Below the pieces are notes generated by a model. It was given only the letters and a program-made list of their open reading frames with translations. It ran no database searches and had not been told where the DNA came from. A program made the translations under genes and the position numbers. DNA of 64,000 nucleotides from Areca catechu (Eukaryota; Streptophyta; Magnoliopsida; Arecales; Arecaceae), in NCBI GenBank assembly GCA_021397845.1, contig CM038038.1, forward strand, positions 64,164,748-64,228,747, read 5' to 3'. Every line of letters starts with the position of its first letter. The first letter of the stretch is position 1. This document shows, in pieces, positions 56,001-59,993 of this stretch.

Positions 56001-56914
56001 AACTGATTTTTAAGCTTGGGCTTTAATAATGGAGTTTTTCTAGAAGTTCTTAAACATTGCTTTAATGTTTTTAGTAATTAGACATTCTAAAACATAGAAT
56101 GAAAACAACAATTTGATGAAGATTTGTTGGTACTAAACTTTAACTGGTACATCCAGTGGATATTTATGTTTCAAAGGTTCAAACTGAAGAATCCATATAT
56201 ACTGGCATTTTTATAATTGTAAACAAGAATAAGATATGTTTGCAGCTTGTTTCAGTGTTCATGATTATGGTGTGCTGGCTGCTGGGCATATAGAGATTCT
56301 GGTAGAGGCTTGGTTAGGGTGAAAGTGTTATTAGTTTGTGAATAAGTTAACTTAATTTTTCTCTTTTACTGCAAGGAATTGCCTTTGTTTGCTTCAGAAG
56401 GAGTGGCAATGCATTTTACCATTCAGTTTCTTTTTTCACAGAAGAAAATTAATACCCAATTTTCTAGCTTCATTTTTGAACTGCATCATGTTAACAAGCT
56501 TAGAAGGAAGCTACTGAAATGACAACTTTCAATGACTCATATAAGTGAGAAAGAATGATTATAAAACGCTGCATCTATCTGATCTATGCAATTTGTATAG
56601 ATTGCAGGAAAAATTAACAATGTGATTAAAGAACTAGGACTTCGAGAAATTGGTCAGCTGGAGCAAGATCTTGTCTTTGGAGATGCTAGGACAAAAGAAT
56701 TAACTAATTTTCTACAGACAAAACAGGTTTCCTGATTGGGTCGAGTTCAAGATGAAGATGATTCATTTTTTCTTTTTCATCCACAACTGTTTGACATGCG
56801 GATGAACTTATTCTGCAGGATGTCACTCCTGAAAGTAAATTGCGGTTGTTAATGATTTATGCTGCTATCTATCCAGAGAAGTTTGAAGGTGATAAAGGTT
56901 CAAAGTTGATGCAG
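7044..56914 (+). CDS. KEULE: Sec1/Munc18 (SM) family gene, KEULE/SEC1-like; internal exons A-K, 5' and 3' exons outside the window
   Basis: Eleven exons with AG/GT borders and compatible phases encode about 364 residues (1,093 nt) of a plant SM protein. Known SM proteins bind syntaxins and assembled SNARE bundles to promote vesicle fusion; Arabidopsis KEULE does this at the cell plate with KNOLLE. Diagnostic stretches seen are VMFLSDMSG, KAYVFFSSP, DLVPTKLAAAVW, CELLIVDRTIDP, APIIHEWTYDAMCHDLL, LEDHDPIWLELRH, ERLHEKMTNF, GELSTRDLQK, GQLEQDLVFGD and LRLLMIYAAIYPEKFEGDKG, in family order. Arabidopsis family members are about 660-670 residues; this window would cover roughly residues 37-400. The N-terminal exon(s) and the C-terminal third are not found here. 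No stop or frameshift occurs in any exon, so the gene looks functional. I cannot tell KEULE from its SEC1A/SEC1B paralogues. The introns carry almost all other features listed. Confidence 0.93.
7201..7297 (+). CDS. KEULE: SM-protein gene, exon B
   Basis: It is bounded by TTTCAG and GTAAAA. The first base completes a split Lys codon, giving KAYVFFSSPIHKELLVQ and then IKKETRVLPRIAALSE. It joins exon A in frame across a 106-base intron. An open frame that reads through this intron from 7,043 is a coincidence and not the spliced product. Confidence 0.9.
7469..7501 (+). CDS. KEULE: SM-protein gene, exon C (33 nt micro-exon)
   Basis: This 11-codon exon encodes MNLEYFAIDSQ, bounded by TTGCAG and GTATTA. 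It matches the short family segment of the form MN-EYF-ID-Q and joins exon D at GFVTDHE. It is too short for ordinary ORF calling. Confidence 0.88.
7705..7833 (+). CDS. KEULE: SM-protein gene, exon D
   Basis: It encodes 43 residues starting GFVTDHEKALEELFGENVEG and ending MASRIATAFASLR, between GTAG and GTATGA. It is in phase 0 on both sides. The next intron, 3.3 kb, holds a solo LTR with a SINE and MITE and a 60-bp perfect inverted repeat. Confidence 0.9.
8037..8068. repeat. (CT)n microsatellite
   Basis: A run of CTCTCT with TTTCTCTC interruptions in the intron between exons D and E. Confidence 0.8.
8401..8410 (-). promoter_or_regulatory. Putative LTR TATA box
   Basis: The reverse strand reads GTATAAAAAG in the middle of the presumed antisense LTR. 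Confidence 0.4.
8607..9329 (+). mobile_element. tRNA-derived SINE with perfect 14-bp target duplication, split by a MITE
   Basis: AGAGTGGATTTGGT occurs at 8,607-8,620 and again at 9,316-9,329, flanking the body 8,621-9,315. The body has a pol III A-box-like sequence (GTAGCCCGGTTGG, about 8,633-8,645) and a B box GGTTCGAGGC (9,039-9,048), and ends in a T run then an A-rich tail. Removing the MITE and one copy of its 8-bp duplication leaves about 334 bp with normal A-to-B spacing. It is noncoding and would have been mobilised by LINE machinery. Confidence 0.82.
8670..9022 (-). mobile_element. GTACCG-rich hAT-type MITE copy 2, inside the SINE
   Basis: The 353-bp element runs from CAGGGTTCATGG to GGTTCAGCAATCCTTG. 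Its flanks are CTACCAAC (8,662-8,669) and CTATCAAC (9,023-9,030), an 8-bp target duplication with one mismatch. It lies between the A and B boxes of the SINE. Confidence 0.85.
9500..9800. repeat. 100-bp tandem repeat, about three copies
   Basis: GAAGATCAA recurs at 9,561, 9,661 and 9,761, and GTTTGCCAGG at 9,611 and 9,711, an exact 100-bp period. Each unit carries a GAGGCTTGGCCTTAGC-like segment. It lies within the presumed solo LTR. Confidence 0.85.
10500..10662 (+). mobile_element. SIRE/Maximus-type copia 3' non-coding remnant with polypurine tract
   Basis: The stretch GTCATCATCAAAAAGGAGAG (10,641-10,660) is a polypurine-tract context typical of SIRE-type copia elements and is nearly identical to the reverse-strand sequence just outside the LTR at 59,337. 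It is followed directly by an LTR start. Confidence 0.6.
10663..10810. repeat. Perfect 60-bp inverted repeat with 28-bp loop
   Basis: Arms 10,663-10,722 and 10,751-10,810 are exact reverse complements at all 60 positions. The arm starts TGTTGACTCTGGTCTTGA, which is the start of a copia LTR directly after its polypurine tract. The structure is two LTR heads in inverted orientation, 345 bp upstream of exon E. In RNA it could fold as a long hairpin. Confidence 0.95.
11156..11350 (+). CDS. KEULE: SM-protein gene, exon E
   Basis: It encodes 65 residues starting EYPFVRYCAAKSSLDVS and containing DLVPTKLAAAVWNCFAKYK and CELLIVDRTIDP, between CTCAG and GTATAA. Compared with Arabidopsis KEULE, the stretch after RYCAAKS is slightly longer, so this may be a SEC1A/B-type paralogue; that is inference from memory of the family. 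Confidence 0.92.
11450..11533 (+). CDS. KEULE: SM-protein gene, exon F
   Basis: It encodes IAPIIHEWTYDAMCHDLL and then NMDDNKYTYE, between CATAG and GTGAGC. IHEWTYDAMCHDLL is one of the most conserved stretches of plant SM proteins. Confidence 0.93.
11626..11733 (+). CDS. KEULE: SM-protein gene, exon G
   Basis: It encodes VKVETKDGKIKTEKKEVL and then LEDHDPIWLELRHAHIAY, between TTTAG and GTAAGT. The lysine-rich first half is the family's variable surface loop; the second half is highly conserved. Confidence 0.92.
11848..11924 (+). CDS. KEULE: SM-protein gene, exon H
   Basis: It encodes ASERLHEKMTNFMMRNKAAQ followed by IHHSS and the first two bases of an Arg codon, ending at GTGATT. Exon I supplies the third base across a 10.3-kb intron containing a complete copia element, a SINE and a MITE. 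Confidence 0.9.
11925..14213. other. Intron sequence between exons H and I, no feature recognised
   Basis: AT-rich sequence without coding similarity that I recognise. Open frames here, such as 13,533-13,796 on the reverse strand, are unremarkable. Confidence 0.5.
14214..14569 (+). mobile_element. GTACCG-rich hAT-type MITE copy 3, perfect 8-bp target duplication
   Basis: The 356-bp element runs from CAAGAAATACTGAACCGG to GATGGTACCGATAACCTTG. TGGCAATC flanks it exactly on both sides (14,206-14,213 and 14,570-14,577). The ends form a short imperfect terminal inverted repeat. ORFs inside it are meaningless. Confidence 0.9.
15207..15381 (-). repeat. Copia LTR (3' LTR of the antisense element)
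   Basis: It starts AGTTGAATAGAGAG on the + strand and ends TTTTCTAATA. It aligns throughout with 20,030-20,206, with scattered substitutions. Confidence 0.9.
15418..15711 (-). pseudogene. Copia RNase H fragment
   Basis: The reverse strand reads an RNase H tail including MHCHNQSTIYIANNRVFHER and TKHIKVYCHFVQD, the copia RNase H core (normally CDNQSAI...NPVFHERTKHIEVDCHFVRD). The usual Asp is replaced by His, and the 3' end is truncated by stops. Confidence 0.88.
16080..16860 (-). pseudogene. Copia reverse transcriptase, frameshifted
   Basis: Reverse-strand pieces in two frames give YRWVFTVKYQPDGTMEHFKT, RLVAKRYTQIYGIDYFETFS (16,633-16,860), then DVRNAFLYEDLSEFVSMEQS, KAIYGLKQSPRAWFDKF and YVDDILLIGND (16,288-16,587). 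The YVDD catalytic motif is kept. A frameshift or indel near 16,600 and in-frame stops break the polyprotein. Confidence 0.9.
16861..17726 (-). pseudogene. Copia integrase C-terminal region and IN-RT linker, decayed
   Basis: Reverse-strand frames at 16,940-17,248 (Ser/Pro-rich) and 17,327-17,578 lie between the integrase core and RT. One reads LRIPSHSPHECLDAYVSFIS, placed where copia integrases have the end of the integrase region. Too decayed for residue-level calls. Confidence 0.6.
17727..18379 (-). pseudogene. Copia protease end, gag-pre-integrase zinc finger and integrase core
   Basis: Reverse-strand frames give LYAPKCHLSLLSIGCLVKSL (18,020-18,379), then WHYRLGHPSTEVL and CKACQLEKHQKVSFP (HHCC-type finger). 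LIYSDIWDPSPV follows, carrying the first integrase Asp, and YYAIFLNDYTRMTCLYLLK (17,727-18,137). The frames overlap, showing a shift near 18,080. Confidence 0.88.
18380..19427 (-). pseudogene. Copia gag, decayed
   Basis: A likely start ATG lies at 19,425-19,427 (MASSSNDLRTTPLG). The UBN2-like gag core is at 18,872-19,144 (YSDIFSLQQGDLLIQEYYNI, FQGKMSELAQY). A zinc-knuckle-like CPHCGCSNHP reading occurs near 18,670-18,710 in another frame. Several stops and shifts are present. Confidence 0.75.
20030..20206 (-). repeat. Copia LTR (5' LTR of the antisense element)
   Basis: It is the partner of 15,207-15,381 and ends CTCTAGCA at the GAAAG target duplication. The primer-binding site abuts its inner edge. 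Confidence 0.9.
20316..20500 (+). mobile_element. Second, older tRNA-derived SINE
   Basis: A B-box-like GTTTGAAAC (20,381-20,389) is followed by GGAAATAGCCTCTTTATGTG, AAGGCTACACACATTTGACC and a GTGGGAGCCTCGTGCATTGG block, ending in a T run. This order is shared by a common plant SINE class. A-box and target duplication are not clear. Confidence 0.7.
20501..22221. other. Intron sequence, no feature recognised
   Basis: It holds a local direct repeat at about 20,740-20,840 (AAGAGCATAGACTCTACT and AAGAGCATAGGCTCTACT, about 74 bp apart) and AT-rich sequence leading into exon I. Confidence 0.5.
22222..22318 (+). CDS. KEULE: SM-protein gene, exon I
   Basis: Its first base completes the Arg codon of exon H. 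It then reads DHGELSTRDLQKVVQALPNY and GEQIDKLSLHVE up to the donor GTTTGT. The acceptor is TATTTAG. A longer open frame beginning at 22,109 includes intron and is not the real product. A 34.3-kb intron follows. Confidence 0.92.
22319..23949. other. Start of the 34-kb intron, no element recognised
   Basis: A purine-rich low-complexity tract lies at 22,795-22,845. Nothing else in it could be assigned. Confidence 0.5.
23950..24221. mobile_element. Probable PIF/Harbinger (Tourist-like) MITE
   Basis: The left end GGGGCATGTTTGGTT and the inverted right end GGTGCATTTGATTCG form an imperfect terminal repeat resembling Tourist-type ends. Inside, GATTCC/GGAATG words fold back. A clear 3-bp TWA duplication was not seen, so the class is uncertain. 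Confidence 0.5.
24513..25755 (-). repeat. Gypsy LTR (3' LTR of the antisense element)
   Basis: It aligns with 35,208-36,700 over its whole length, for example at CTCGGCCTGTAGCTGAAGAT and CCGACGCTCAAGTCAGTGAC. It contains about 4.5 copies of a 71-bp repeat. A reverse-strand TATA-like stretch lies near 24,745-24,755. Confidence 0.92.
25361..25680. repeat. 71-bp tandem repeat in the left LTR, about 4.5 copies
   Basis: GGAGCTCGAC recurs at 25,431, 25,502, 25,573 and 25,644. Units include CTCGACCTCGAGG, GCCAACCTGGCAAAGGAGT and GGGCAGGGGCGGAGCTCG. It creates long GC-rich shadow ORFs in several frames that are not genes. Confidence 0.93.
26279..28672 (+). pseudogene. Antisense extra ORF of the gypsy element, with two likely introns
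   Basis: On the strand opposite gag-pol, MSRFDPNFHPSS (26,279) leads to VITVEELATIRETYGIPDSI and ETLAGGLRFFFHPFFLSVLS. This resembles the 'putative gypsy-type transposon' domain found in plant gypsy extra ORFs. Likely introns are 27,096-27,178 (GTGAG...GCAG) and 27,839-27,902 (GTAAGT...GTGTAG), the latter joining FPQLFS to LGTELLFIRDYY in frame. The C-terminal part (27,903-28,530) is Lys/Glu/Ala-rich and probably coiled coil. Stops at 26,483 and in the coiled coil (several TAGs) mark decay. Its function is unknown. Confidence 0.7.
29107..29275. repeat. 30-bp tandem repeat, about five copies
   Basis: CTTGAGTGCC or CTTAAGTGCC recurs at 29,141, 29,171, 29,201 and 29,232, each followed by a GGGCTTCGGGAGTTTC-like block. 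It sits between the antisense ORF and the integrase 3' end. Confidence 0.88.
29400..30736 (-). pseudogene. Gypsy integrase with RNase H tail
   Basis: Just after the MITE the reverse strand reads ARADTLSKLATL. It continues with an H2C2 zinc-binding region (HEGLYGNHVGGRTMAYKALR, CDRCQHH), GMDILGPFP with the first catalytic Asp, and IDYFTKWVEAKP. Then come IITDNERQFNNREFEEF with the second Asp and VAHPQTNGKTE with the Glu, giving D-D-E. The C-terminal part YNARVKLKVFRPCNLVL follows. A TAG near 30,077 splits the frame. Confidence 0.92.
30737..31068 (+). mobile_element. GTACCG-rich hAT-type MITE copy 4, inside gypsy RNase H, perfect 8-bp target duplication
   Basis: The 332-bp element runs CAAGGTTACCGG to ACATCGATCCCTG, flanked on both sides by GCGAGCAT (30,729-30,736 and 31,069-31,076). 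Removing it rejoins reverse-strand PPGENAR with ADTLSKLA. It therefore inserted after the gypsy element was formed. Confidence 0.95.
31069..32841 (-). pseudogene. Gypsy reverse transcriptase and RNase H
   Basis: Reverse-strand frames give RT (32,197-32,841) with VDYTDLNRACPKDSFPLPKI, MPFGLKNAGATYQRLVNRVF and the YVDD motif. The RT connection and first RNase H follow (31,522-31,953: FVWTKECKATFEELKD, KPMYYASKILRDAEIRY). A second RNase H-like segment follows (31,077-31,338: NNQAEYKALIAGLRVSRELG, VFTDSQLVAGQVS, SHIPPGENAR). Frameshifts occur near 31,950-32,200 and stops near 31,500. A dual RNase H layout is typical of the Tat lineage. Confidence 0.9.
32842..33423 (-). pseudogene. Gypsy aspartic protease
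   Basis: Reverse-strand 33,190-33,423 carries VKRIMVDSGSSINVIFYDAF, with the retropepsin DSG catalytic triplet. The next frame (32,771-33,193) carries FTVVRLPSAYNVILGRPGLN, the flap and ILGRPGL end of the family. A frameshift separates them near 33,190. Confidence 0.9.
33532..35131 (-). pseudogene. Gypsy gag, frameshifted
   Basis: It starts MVTTRAKEVSTNHARDPPSR at 35,131 and has a Gln/Pro-rich N-terminus. The gag core shifts frame near 34,510-34,550 (PQVDPYNGTTNPLDHLESYK, WFTHLESESIDSFAQLEQKF). A stop near 34,190 follows. It continues to a KTKYCQFHCDHGHDTEERQH motif (33,532-33,960), the zinc-binding-like end seen in this lineage. Confidence 0.9.
35208..36700 (-). repeat. Gypsy LTR (5' LTR of the antisense element)
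   Basis: It is the partner of 24,513-25,755 and ends GCCACATCA at the ACAAC duplication. It is longer by about 250 bp, mainly because it holds more 71-bp repeats. Confidence 0.9.
36075..36640. repeat. 71-bp tandem repeat in the right LTR, about 8 copies
   Basis: GGAGCT(C/T)GAC starts recur every 71 bases from 36,075 (36,146, 36,217 and onward). Units carry CTCGACCTCGAGGGGAGC. One unit near 36,550 has lost a few bases. Confidence 0.92.
36706..37889. other. Intron with an old dispersed repeat
   Basis: The stretch at about 36,830-37,110 resembles 5,050-5,330, for example a GATCATGTAAAAATTTTGGAT-like stretch and ACATGTTGTAG. A small palindromic segment lies near 37,205-37,330 (CAAATTTAAA/TTTAAATTTGGGC). 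No genes. Confidence 0.45.
37890..38564. mobile_element. Foldback hAT-like element, 675 bp
   Basis: The left half is approximately the reverse complement of the right half: CAGGATCTTCCTCCTCACC near 38,100 faces GGTGGAGAGGAAGATCTTG near 38,223, and GA-rich and CT-rich blocks are mirrored. The ends are CAAGGTTTGC and GGCGAACACTG. The flanks ATTGAGAC and ATTAATAC match at 6 of 8 positions. ORFs inside are not genes. Confidence 0.7.
39587..39909 (+). mobile_element. GTACCG-rich hAT-type MITE copy 5, perfect 8-bp target duplication
   Basis: The 323-bp element runs CAAGGATCACTAAACCGG to GGTTCTGAAAACCCTG with ATAGGAAT on both sides (39,579-39,586 and 39,910-39,917). It is inside the solo LTR. Confidence 0.95.
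39855..40064. repeat. 106-bp tandem duplication across the MITE end
   Basis: GTATAGTACGTCCTGAATC occurs at 39,861 and 39,967, and the rest of the unit, including the MITE right end and ATAGGAATGCTTGGACC, repeats nearly exactly. The duplication therefore occurred after the MITE insertion. Confidence 0.92.
40411..40420 (+). promoter_or_regulatory. Putative LTR TATA box
   Basis: CTATAAAAGG in the solo LTR, in a spacing that fits an LTR promoter. Confidence 0.5.
41081..42139. mobile_element. Non-autonomous hAT-like element, 1,059 bp
   Basis: The left end is CAAAAATCGCTGAATTGG; the right end is TTGGCTTTCCTTG. The flanks CAGTGAAA and CAATGAAA match at 7 of 8. The interior has GA-rich low complexity (41,870-41,945) and no coding potential that I recognise. 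It splits fossil hAT no. 2. Confidence 0.7.
42887..43456 (+). mobile_element. GTACCG-rich hAT-type MITE copy 6, perfect 8-bp target duplication, with nested element
   Basis: It runs CAAGGATCGCTGAACCGG to GGTATCGCAAACCATG with GTAGCTAG on both sides (42,879-42,886 and 43,457-43,464). It is 570 bp because a 212-bp element plus an 8-bp duplication sits inside it; without that it is 350 bp like other copies. Confidence 0.95.
43102..43313. mobile_element. Second hAT-type MITE family (212 bp) nested in copy 6
   Basis: CAAGGTTTTAAATCCC at the left and GAGACCTGAATCCTTG at the right form inverted ends. CCATACGG flanks both sides exactly (43,094-43,101 and 43,314-43,321). The interior is rich in TGTCCCGAT/ATCGGGACA words rather than GTACCG, so it is a different family. 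Confidence 0.95.
44225..44553 (+). mobile_element. GTACCG-rich hAT-type MITE copy 7
   Basis: The 329-bp element runs CAAGGAATGCTGAACC to GGACAGTTTGCAAAACCTTG. The flanks CTCTTCCA and CTATTCCA match at 7 of 8. Confidence 0.9.
44700..45048 (+). mobile_element. GTACCG-rich hAT-type MITE copy 8
   Basis: The 349-bp element runs CAAGGATTATTGAACTGG to GGACGGTTTTGAAAATCCTG, with well-matched terminal inverted repeats. The flanks GTATCAGA and GTATTAGG match at 6 of 8. Confidence 0.88.
45555..45955. mobile_element. Unclassified foldback or MITE-like repeat with CAAGCTCGAG words
   Basis: The left part GCAAACGAGCCAAGCAGC and the inverted right part GACAAATCGACCAAGCC form a long imperfect terminal repeat around an AT-rich centre with TGTATATG microsatellite-like sequence (45,710-45,755). 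The class is not certain. Confidence 0.5.
46345..51085 (-). mobile_element. Decayed autonomous-type hAT element with GTACCG-rich ends
   Basis: The left end (CAGGGTTCTCGGTACCGG) and the right end (CCGAACTGGCCGGTTTGGC, with GGCTGAACCGTGCCGGCC before it) resemble the ends of the MITE copies. Between them lies an antisense hAT transposase fossil. No convincing 8-bp target duplication was found, so the borders are approximate. Confidence 0.6.
46797..50046 (-). pseudogene. Fossil hAT transposase no. 1, BED-finger type, antisense
   Basis: On the reverse strand, in order: MDPSRRKDPEYD and a BED-finger half KQHLASGYPNVSVC (49,850-50,046), then MKHFTDFKAGKERTAKKKAE (49,633-49,851). Next come WFHFSHIPVHAADNPYYRSA (49,198-49,386) and CDGWIGPTRQSIVNFLTYCD with the probable first catalytic Asp (about 49,075-49,145). 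TWFATNYIALNSLLGKKVEL (48,560-48,769) precedes the dimerisation domain ILSQTVSSNECERNWSTFGL (47,576-47,848). A low-complexity tail ends with FAAGIFGWVPAQPY (46,797-46,994). Many stops and shifts; no intact product. Confidence 0.85.
51086..54080. other. Intron sequence with coding-like fragments, not identified
   Basis: The + strand near 51,900-52,130 reads YEKIVDRIMWCMNDADHKAF and LVEKEYAQIGEDLLMCM. Near 52,430-52,620 it reads NIVSLKSLTSSKGGKSHHTQ. Both are in short frames with flanking stops. They look like an old transposon ORF but I do not recognise the family. The rest is AT-rich. Confidence 0.3.
54085..54401 (-). mobile_element. GTACCG-rich hAT-type MITE copy 9
   Basis: It has the same orientation as copy 2, from ACGGTACCATCCCGTACTG to GGTTCAGCGGACCTTG, and shares its GAGCCGGTACGG block. 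A target duplication is not clear, and the left end appears eroded. Confidence 0.7.
54402..56600. other. End of the 34-kb intron, no feature recognised
   Basis: AT-rich sequence leading to exon J. Short frames such as 54,792-55,088 and 55,360-55,578 show no family signature. Confidence 0.5.
56601..56726 (+). CDS. KEULE: SM-protein gene, exon J
   Basis: It encodes IAGKINNVIKELGLREIGQL, EQDLVFGDARTKELTNFLQT and KQ, between TATAG and GTTTCC. I chose the AG at 56,599-56,600 over the one six bases later because family members have a hydrophobic residue then AGKI directly after HVE. Confidence 0.92.
56819..56914 (+). CDS. KEULE: SM-protein gene, exon K (last in window)
   Basis: It encodes DVTPESKLRLLMIYAAIYPE and KFEGDKGSKLMQ, between CTGCAG and GTAAAT. 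The next family segment, of the type LARL, is not found to the right, so the following intron is at least 7.1 kb and includes the SIRE-type element at 57,958. Confidence 0.92.
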
Positions 56915-57107
56915 GTAAATAGCAAACTGTTATTATTCAGTGGTTGCATTGTAGATAAGAAGTCTGATTTACATGTGATCATTGTAGTAGTCAAGCATCT
57001 TTGCTTATAATTTTTTTTTTATTTGTGCTCGGTGCTATACTTTGGTGTTTCTTATAGTTTGAATTTTTATATTTATATTTTGAATTGGCTATGATTATGT
57101 CCAAGAT

Positions 57108-57540
57108 TTGCTGAACTAGTATCGGAGGCCGTACCAGCTGGCGACTGGTTCGGCATGATACAGTTTTGTACTGTGCCAGGGGGTGGACTGCATAGGGAGA
57201 GTCAGAGTGGGAGAAAAGGACAAAGGAAGAGAGAGAGAGGGCTTAACCTGAGAGAGAGATAAAGAGAGAGCGATGGTGGGAGGAAGGGGAGGGCGAGGGA
57301 AACCGTAACCCTAATCTGAGAGAGAGAAAGAGAAAGAGGGTGGAAGGGAGGGACATACTATAACATGGGTGACAAGGGGGTAGACCATTGCAAGTGGTTG
57401 GAGGGGGTGCACTCTCTAGCAATGTTATTAAACCCGGCCTGGACATTGACCTGGACAAGATACTGGATCACCGGGTCACCGGTTCAACCATCGGGTCAAT
57501 GGTTGAACCGGCGGGTCAATGCACAGAACAAAAAAATTAA
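57108..57540. mobile_element. hAT-like repeat remnants in the intron after exon K
   Basis: CAAGATTTGCTGAACTAG at the left matches the MITE-type start, followed by a GA-rich interior (57,205-57,345) like that in 41,081-42,139. A separate palindromic block near 57,435-57,520 carries ACCGGTTCAACC and GGTTGAACCGG. The right end was not resolved. Confidence 0.45.
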
Positions 57541-57957
57541 TATTTATTAACTTATTTATGTTCAGTAATGCAATAATAATCCTGATAATATATATTTTAA
57601 TATTATAAATATCAAAATTCCAATAAAACACAACTATAATCCCATAAATATAAACAATTAAATTCAAACATTCATGAATATAAAGATTTAATTGCATAAA
57701 GTCATAAACTAATAATAACAAGTAAATTAAACTTTAAAATATAACATTCCAAATCTGCTAGCAAAATAAAAAGTTTTAATAAACAAATAACTATTTTATG
57801 TCCATGTCCAACAACCAAAATCAATGTCTATTAAAAAACTTTGAAGTGACAAATCAATGTCTATTAAAGATTCAAGTTCATGGACTAAAGTTTTTGTCAA
57901 TATTTGGAAAAATATCTTCTTGAGTTGCAATATTTCCATCTCTTCCATCTTCCCTTG
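57541..57957. other. AT-rich intron segment, no feature recognised
   Basis: Very AT-rich sequence up to the start of the SIRE-type LTR. Confidence 0.5.
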
Positions 57958-59336
57958 TGTTGCCCAGAAATGGAGCCCAAGAGGGAGGGGTGAATTGGAT
58001 CTTTTAAAAATTTAAGACAATAATATGAGGGATTAGTGGTGCTTGTGAACAATGATAAATTTAATGCAAGATGTTAGCAAAAATTAAAGAGCAAGAGAGG
58101 AAAAGAGTAATCACACACAAACACAAAGTTTATAGTGGTTCGGTGCAAACCTAGCACCTACATCCACTCCCCAAGTCACCCTTGGGAATTTCACTATAAT
58201 CCAAACTAGATTACAGTTAACTTGTTTTTCACAAGGCTCACAAGTCAAAACCTAAGTTGGTTTTGTCACTTAGGCTTACCAACAAACCTTAACACTTGTT
58301 TTGTCTTCGGGCTCACAAGTTAACCCTAGTTGGTTTTATCCCTTTGGCTCACCAACAAACCACAATAACCTTCTTTCAAGACACCCTTGAAAGCAAGGTC
58401 AAAACACAATAAAAACAGATATACAATTTAAAACTACAACAAACTCTCTTCAAGAGTAGATTGGAATCTTTGAAGCTCAAGTGGATGCTTTGTCTTCACT
58501 CAACCTTGGAATCTCCTTCAAGGTGCCTCTTTTGGAATGAAATAAGGATGAGCTAGTAGGCTTTTCAAGGAATCAAACTATAAGAGGCTTTTGATGTGAA
58601 GTATTTGGGAGAATATTGGCTTTTTGGCTTTTGAGTAGACTTGAATGCACTTCAATACACTTCTCTTCACTTCTCTTTCTTTAAAATGAGGTTGGTGGAG
58701 GTTAAATACACCAAGAACCTTCCAAAAAATGGTTTGTGACCGTTGGTACCTCGGAAATAGCCGTTTGGAGCTTGAAAAGCAAGTTCTGCAAGCCAGAAAA
58801 ATAGATCCGTTAGAGCTGTCAGGCTGCAAGTGTCGACACTTTGCTGTCAGGTGTCGACACTTGATCTCTGGGTGTCGATACTTGAACATTCTAAGTGTCG
58901 ACACTTGACACAAAAATCCTCAATATTACAAAGTTCTGTATTTTCAAAATTCTCAGGCCTTGTGTCGACACTTGGTGTCGACACTTGAATATAGGTGTCG
59001 ACACTTGGCGTGCCAAGGATTTTTGTCTGTGCCAAATGCTGAAGTGTCGACACTTGAGATTGAAAACTTTCAGATTCAAGTGTAAATTCCTCGAAAACAT
59101 AAATAAAATTCTTGAATACATAAGCATATAATATTTAAACATTTAGATGCCCTTCTTCAATGAAGAGGATGCCCGGATTTGTGAGAATTGCTCCGTGCCA
59201 TTACGTGCCATACACCATAAGTTTTTGAGATTTTGAGGTGCTTTCTTCCTGAAAACTCACAACTTGAAATCCTCATTAGAATACAATATGCACTCAATGT
59301 TTTGTTATTCATCAAAATCACTGGGTGGAGCCAACA
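57958..59336 (-). repeat. SIRE-type copia 3' LTR, 1.38 kb
   Basis: The + strand starts TGTTGCCCAGAAATGGAGCC and ends GGTGGAGCCAACA. On the reverse strand this is TGTTGGCTCC...CTGGGCAACA, the usual SIRE/Maximus LTR ends. A block of eight TGTCGACA-type palindromes lies inside it. Confidence 0.88.
58829..59056. repeat. Cluster of eight TGTCGACA-centred palindromes in the LTR
   Basis: GTGTCGACACTT, or a one-base variant, occurs near 58,831, 58,852, 58,873 (GTCGATAC variant), 58,894, 58,963, 58,976, 58,998 and 59,044. Many are the 14-bp palindrome AAGTGTCGACACTT or its close form. Spacing varies. Confidence 0.92.
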
Positions 59337-59993
59337 ATCTCTCCTTTTCTGATGATGACAAAATCTTGAGTAAAAAGGCAATATATTTCAAACTTTAACC
59401 ATTATAATTTATGAATTTGAATTTAAGTTCATAAGAGAGGCAAAAACTTCATAATTAGGAAGAATCAATCTCCCCCTTAATTAGATACTTCTTATTAAGG
59501 TAAACTTCAAAGATTCTTAAAACTTTTTCTCAACACAATCAATACAATTTCTCAATAAATTTATGAATTAACACTTTATGACTTAACACTTTATGACTTA
59601 ACACCTTTTTCTCAACAGAGTTATACATCAATAAAGTCAATACACTTTTTTCCCCTTTTTGTCAATCATTAGAAAGGGAAATTTTTCCTCCCCCTCACAA
59701 TGAGCATGGAGACAAAAAAATAGTAGAGAATCAAATAACATAGATATCAGAGCCAAAATTATGCTAATATCAAAGAGTATCAGAGCTAAAATATACCAAG
59801 ATAAAAAAGTATCAGAGCCAAAAAATAGTAAATTGATTCATTGAAGCACAAATAAAGAGTACTGAACAGTAATATATATATAAGATAAGTTTCCAGTACA
59901 AAATTTGCTGAGTCATCAGCAAGAGCTGAAACATACAGATATCATATAAGTATCAAACATACAACACAAAAGCTGTAACAGACATCTGTGAGG

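Noticed and set aside
58829..59056. Regularly spaced short palindromes as a CRISPR-like array
   Set aside because: The intervals are irregular and the repeat is only 12-14 bp; it belongs to a copia LTR.
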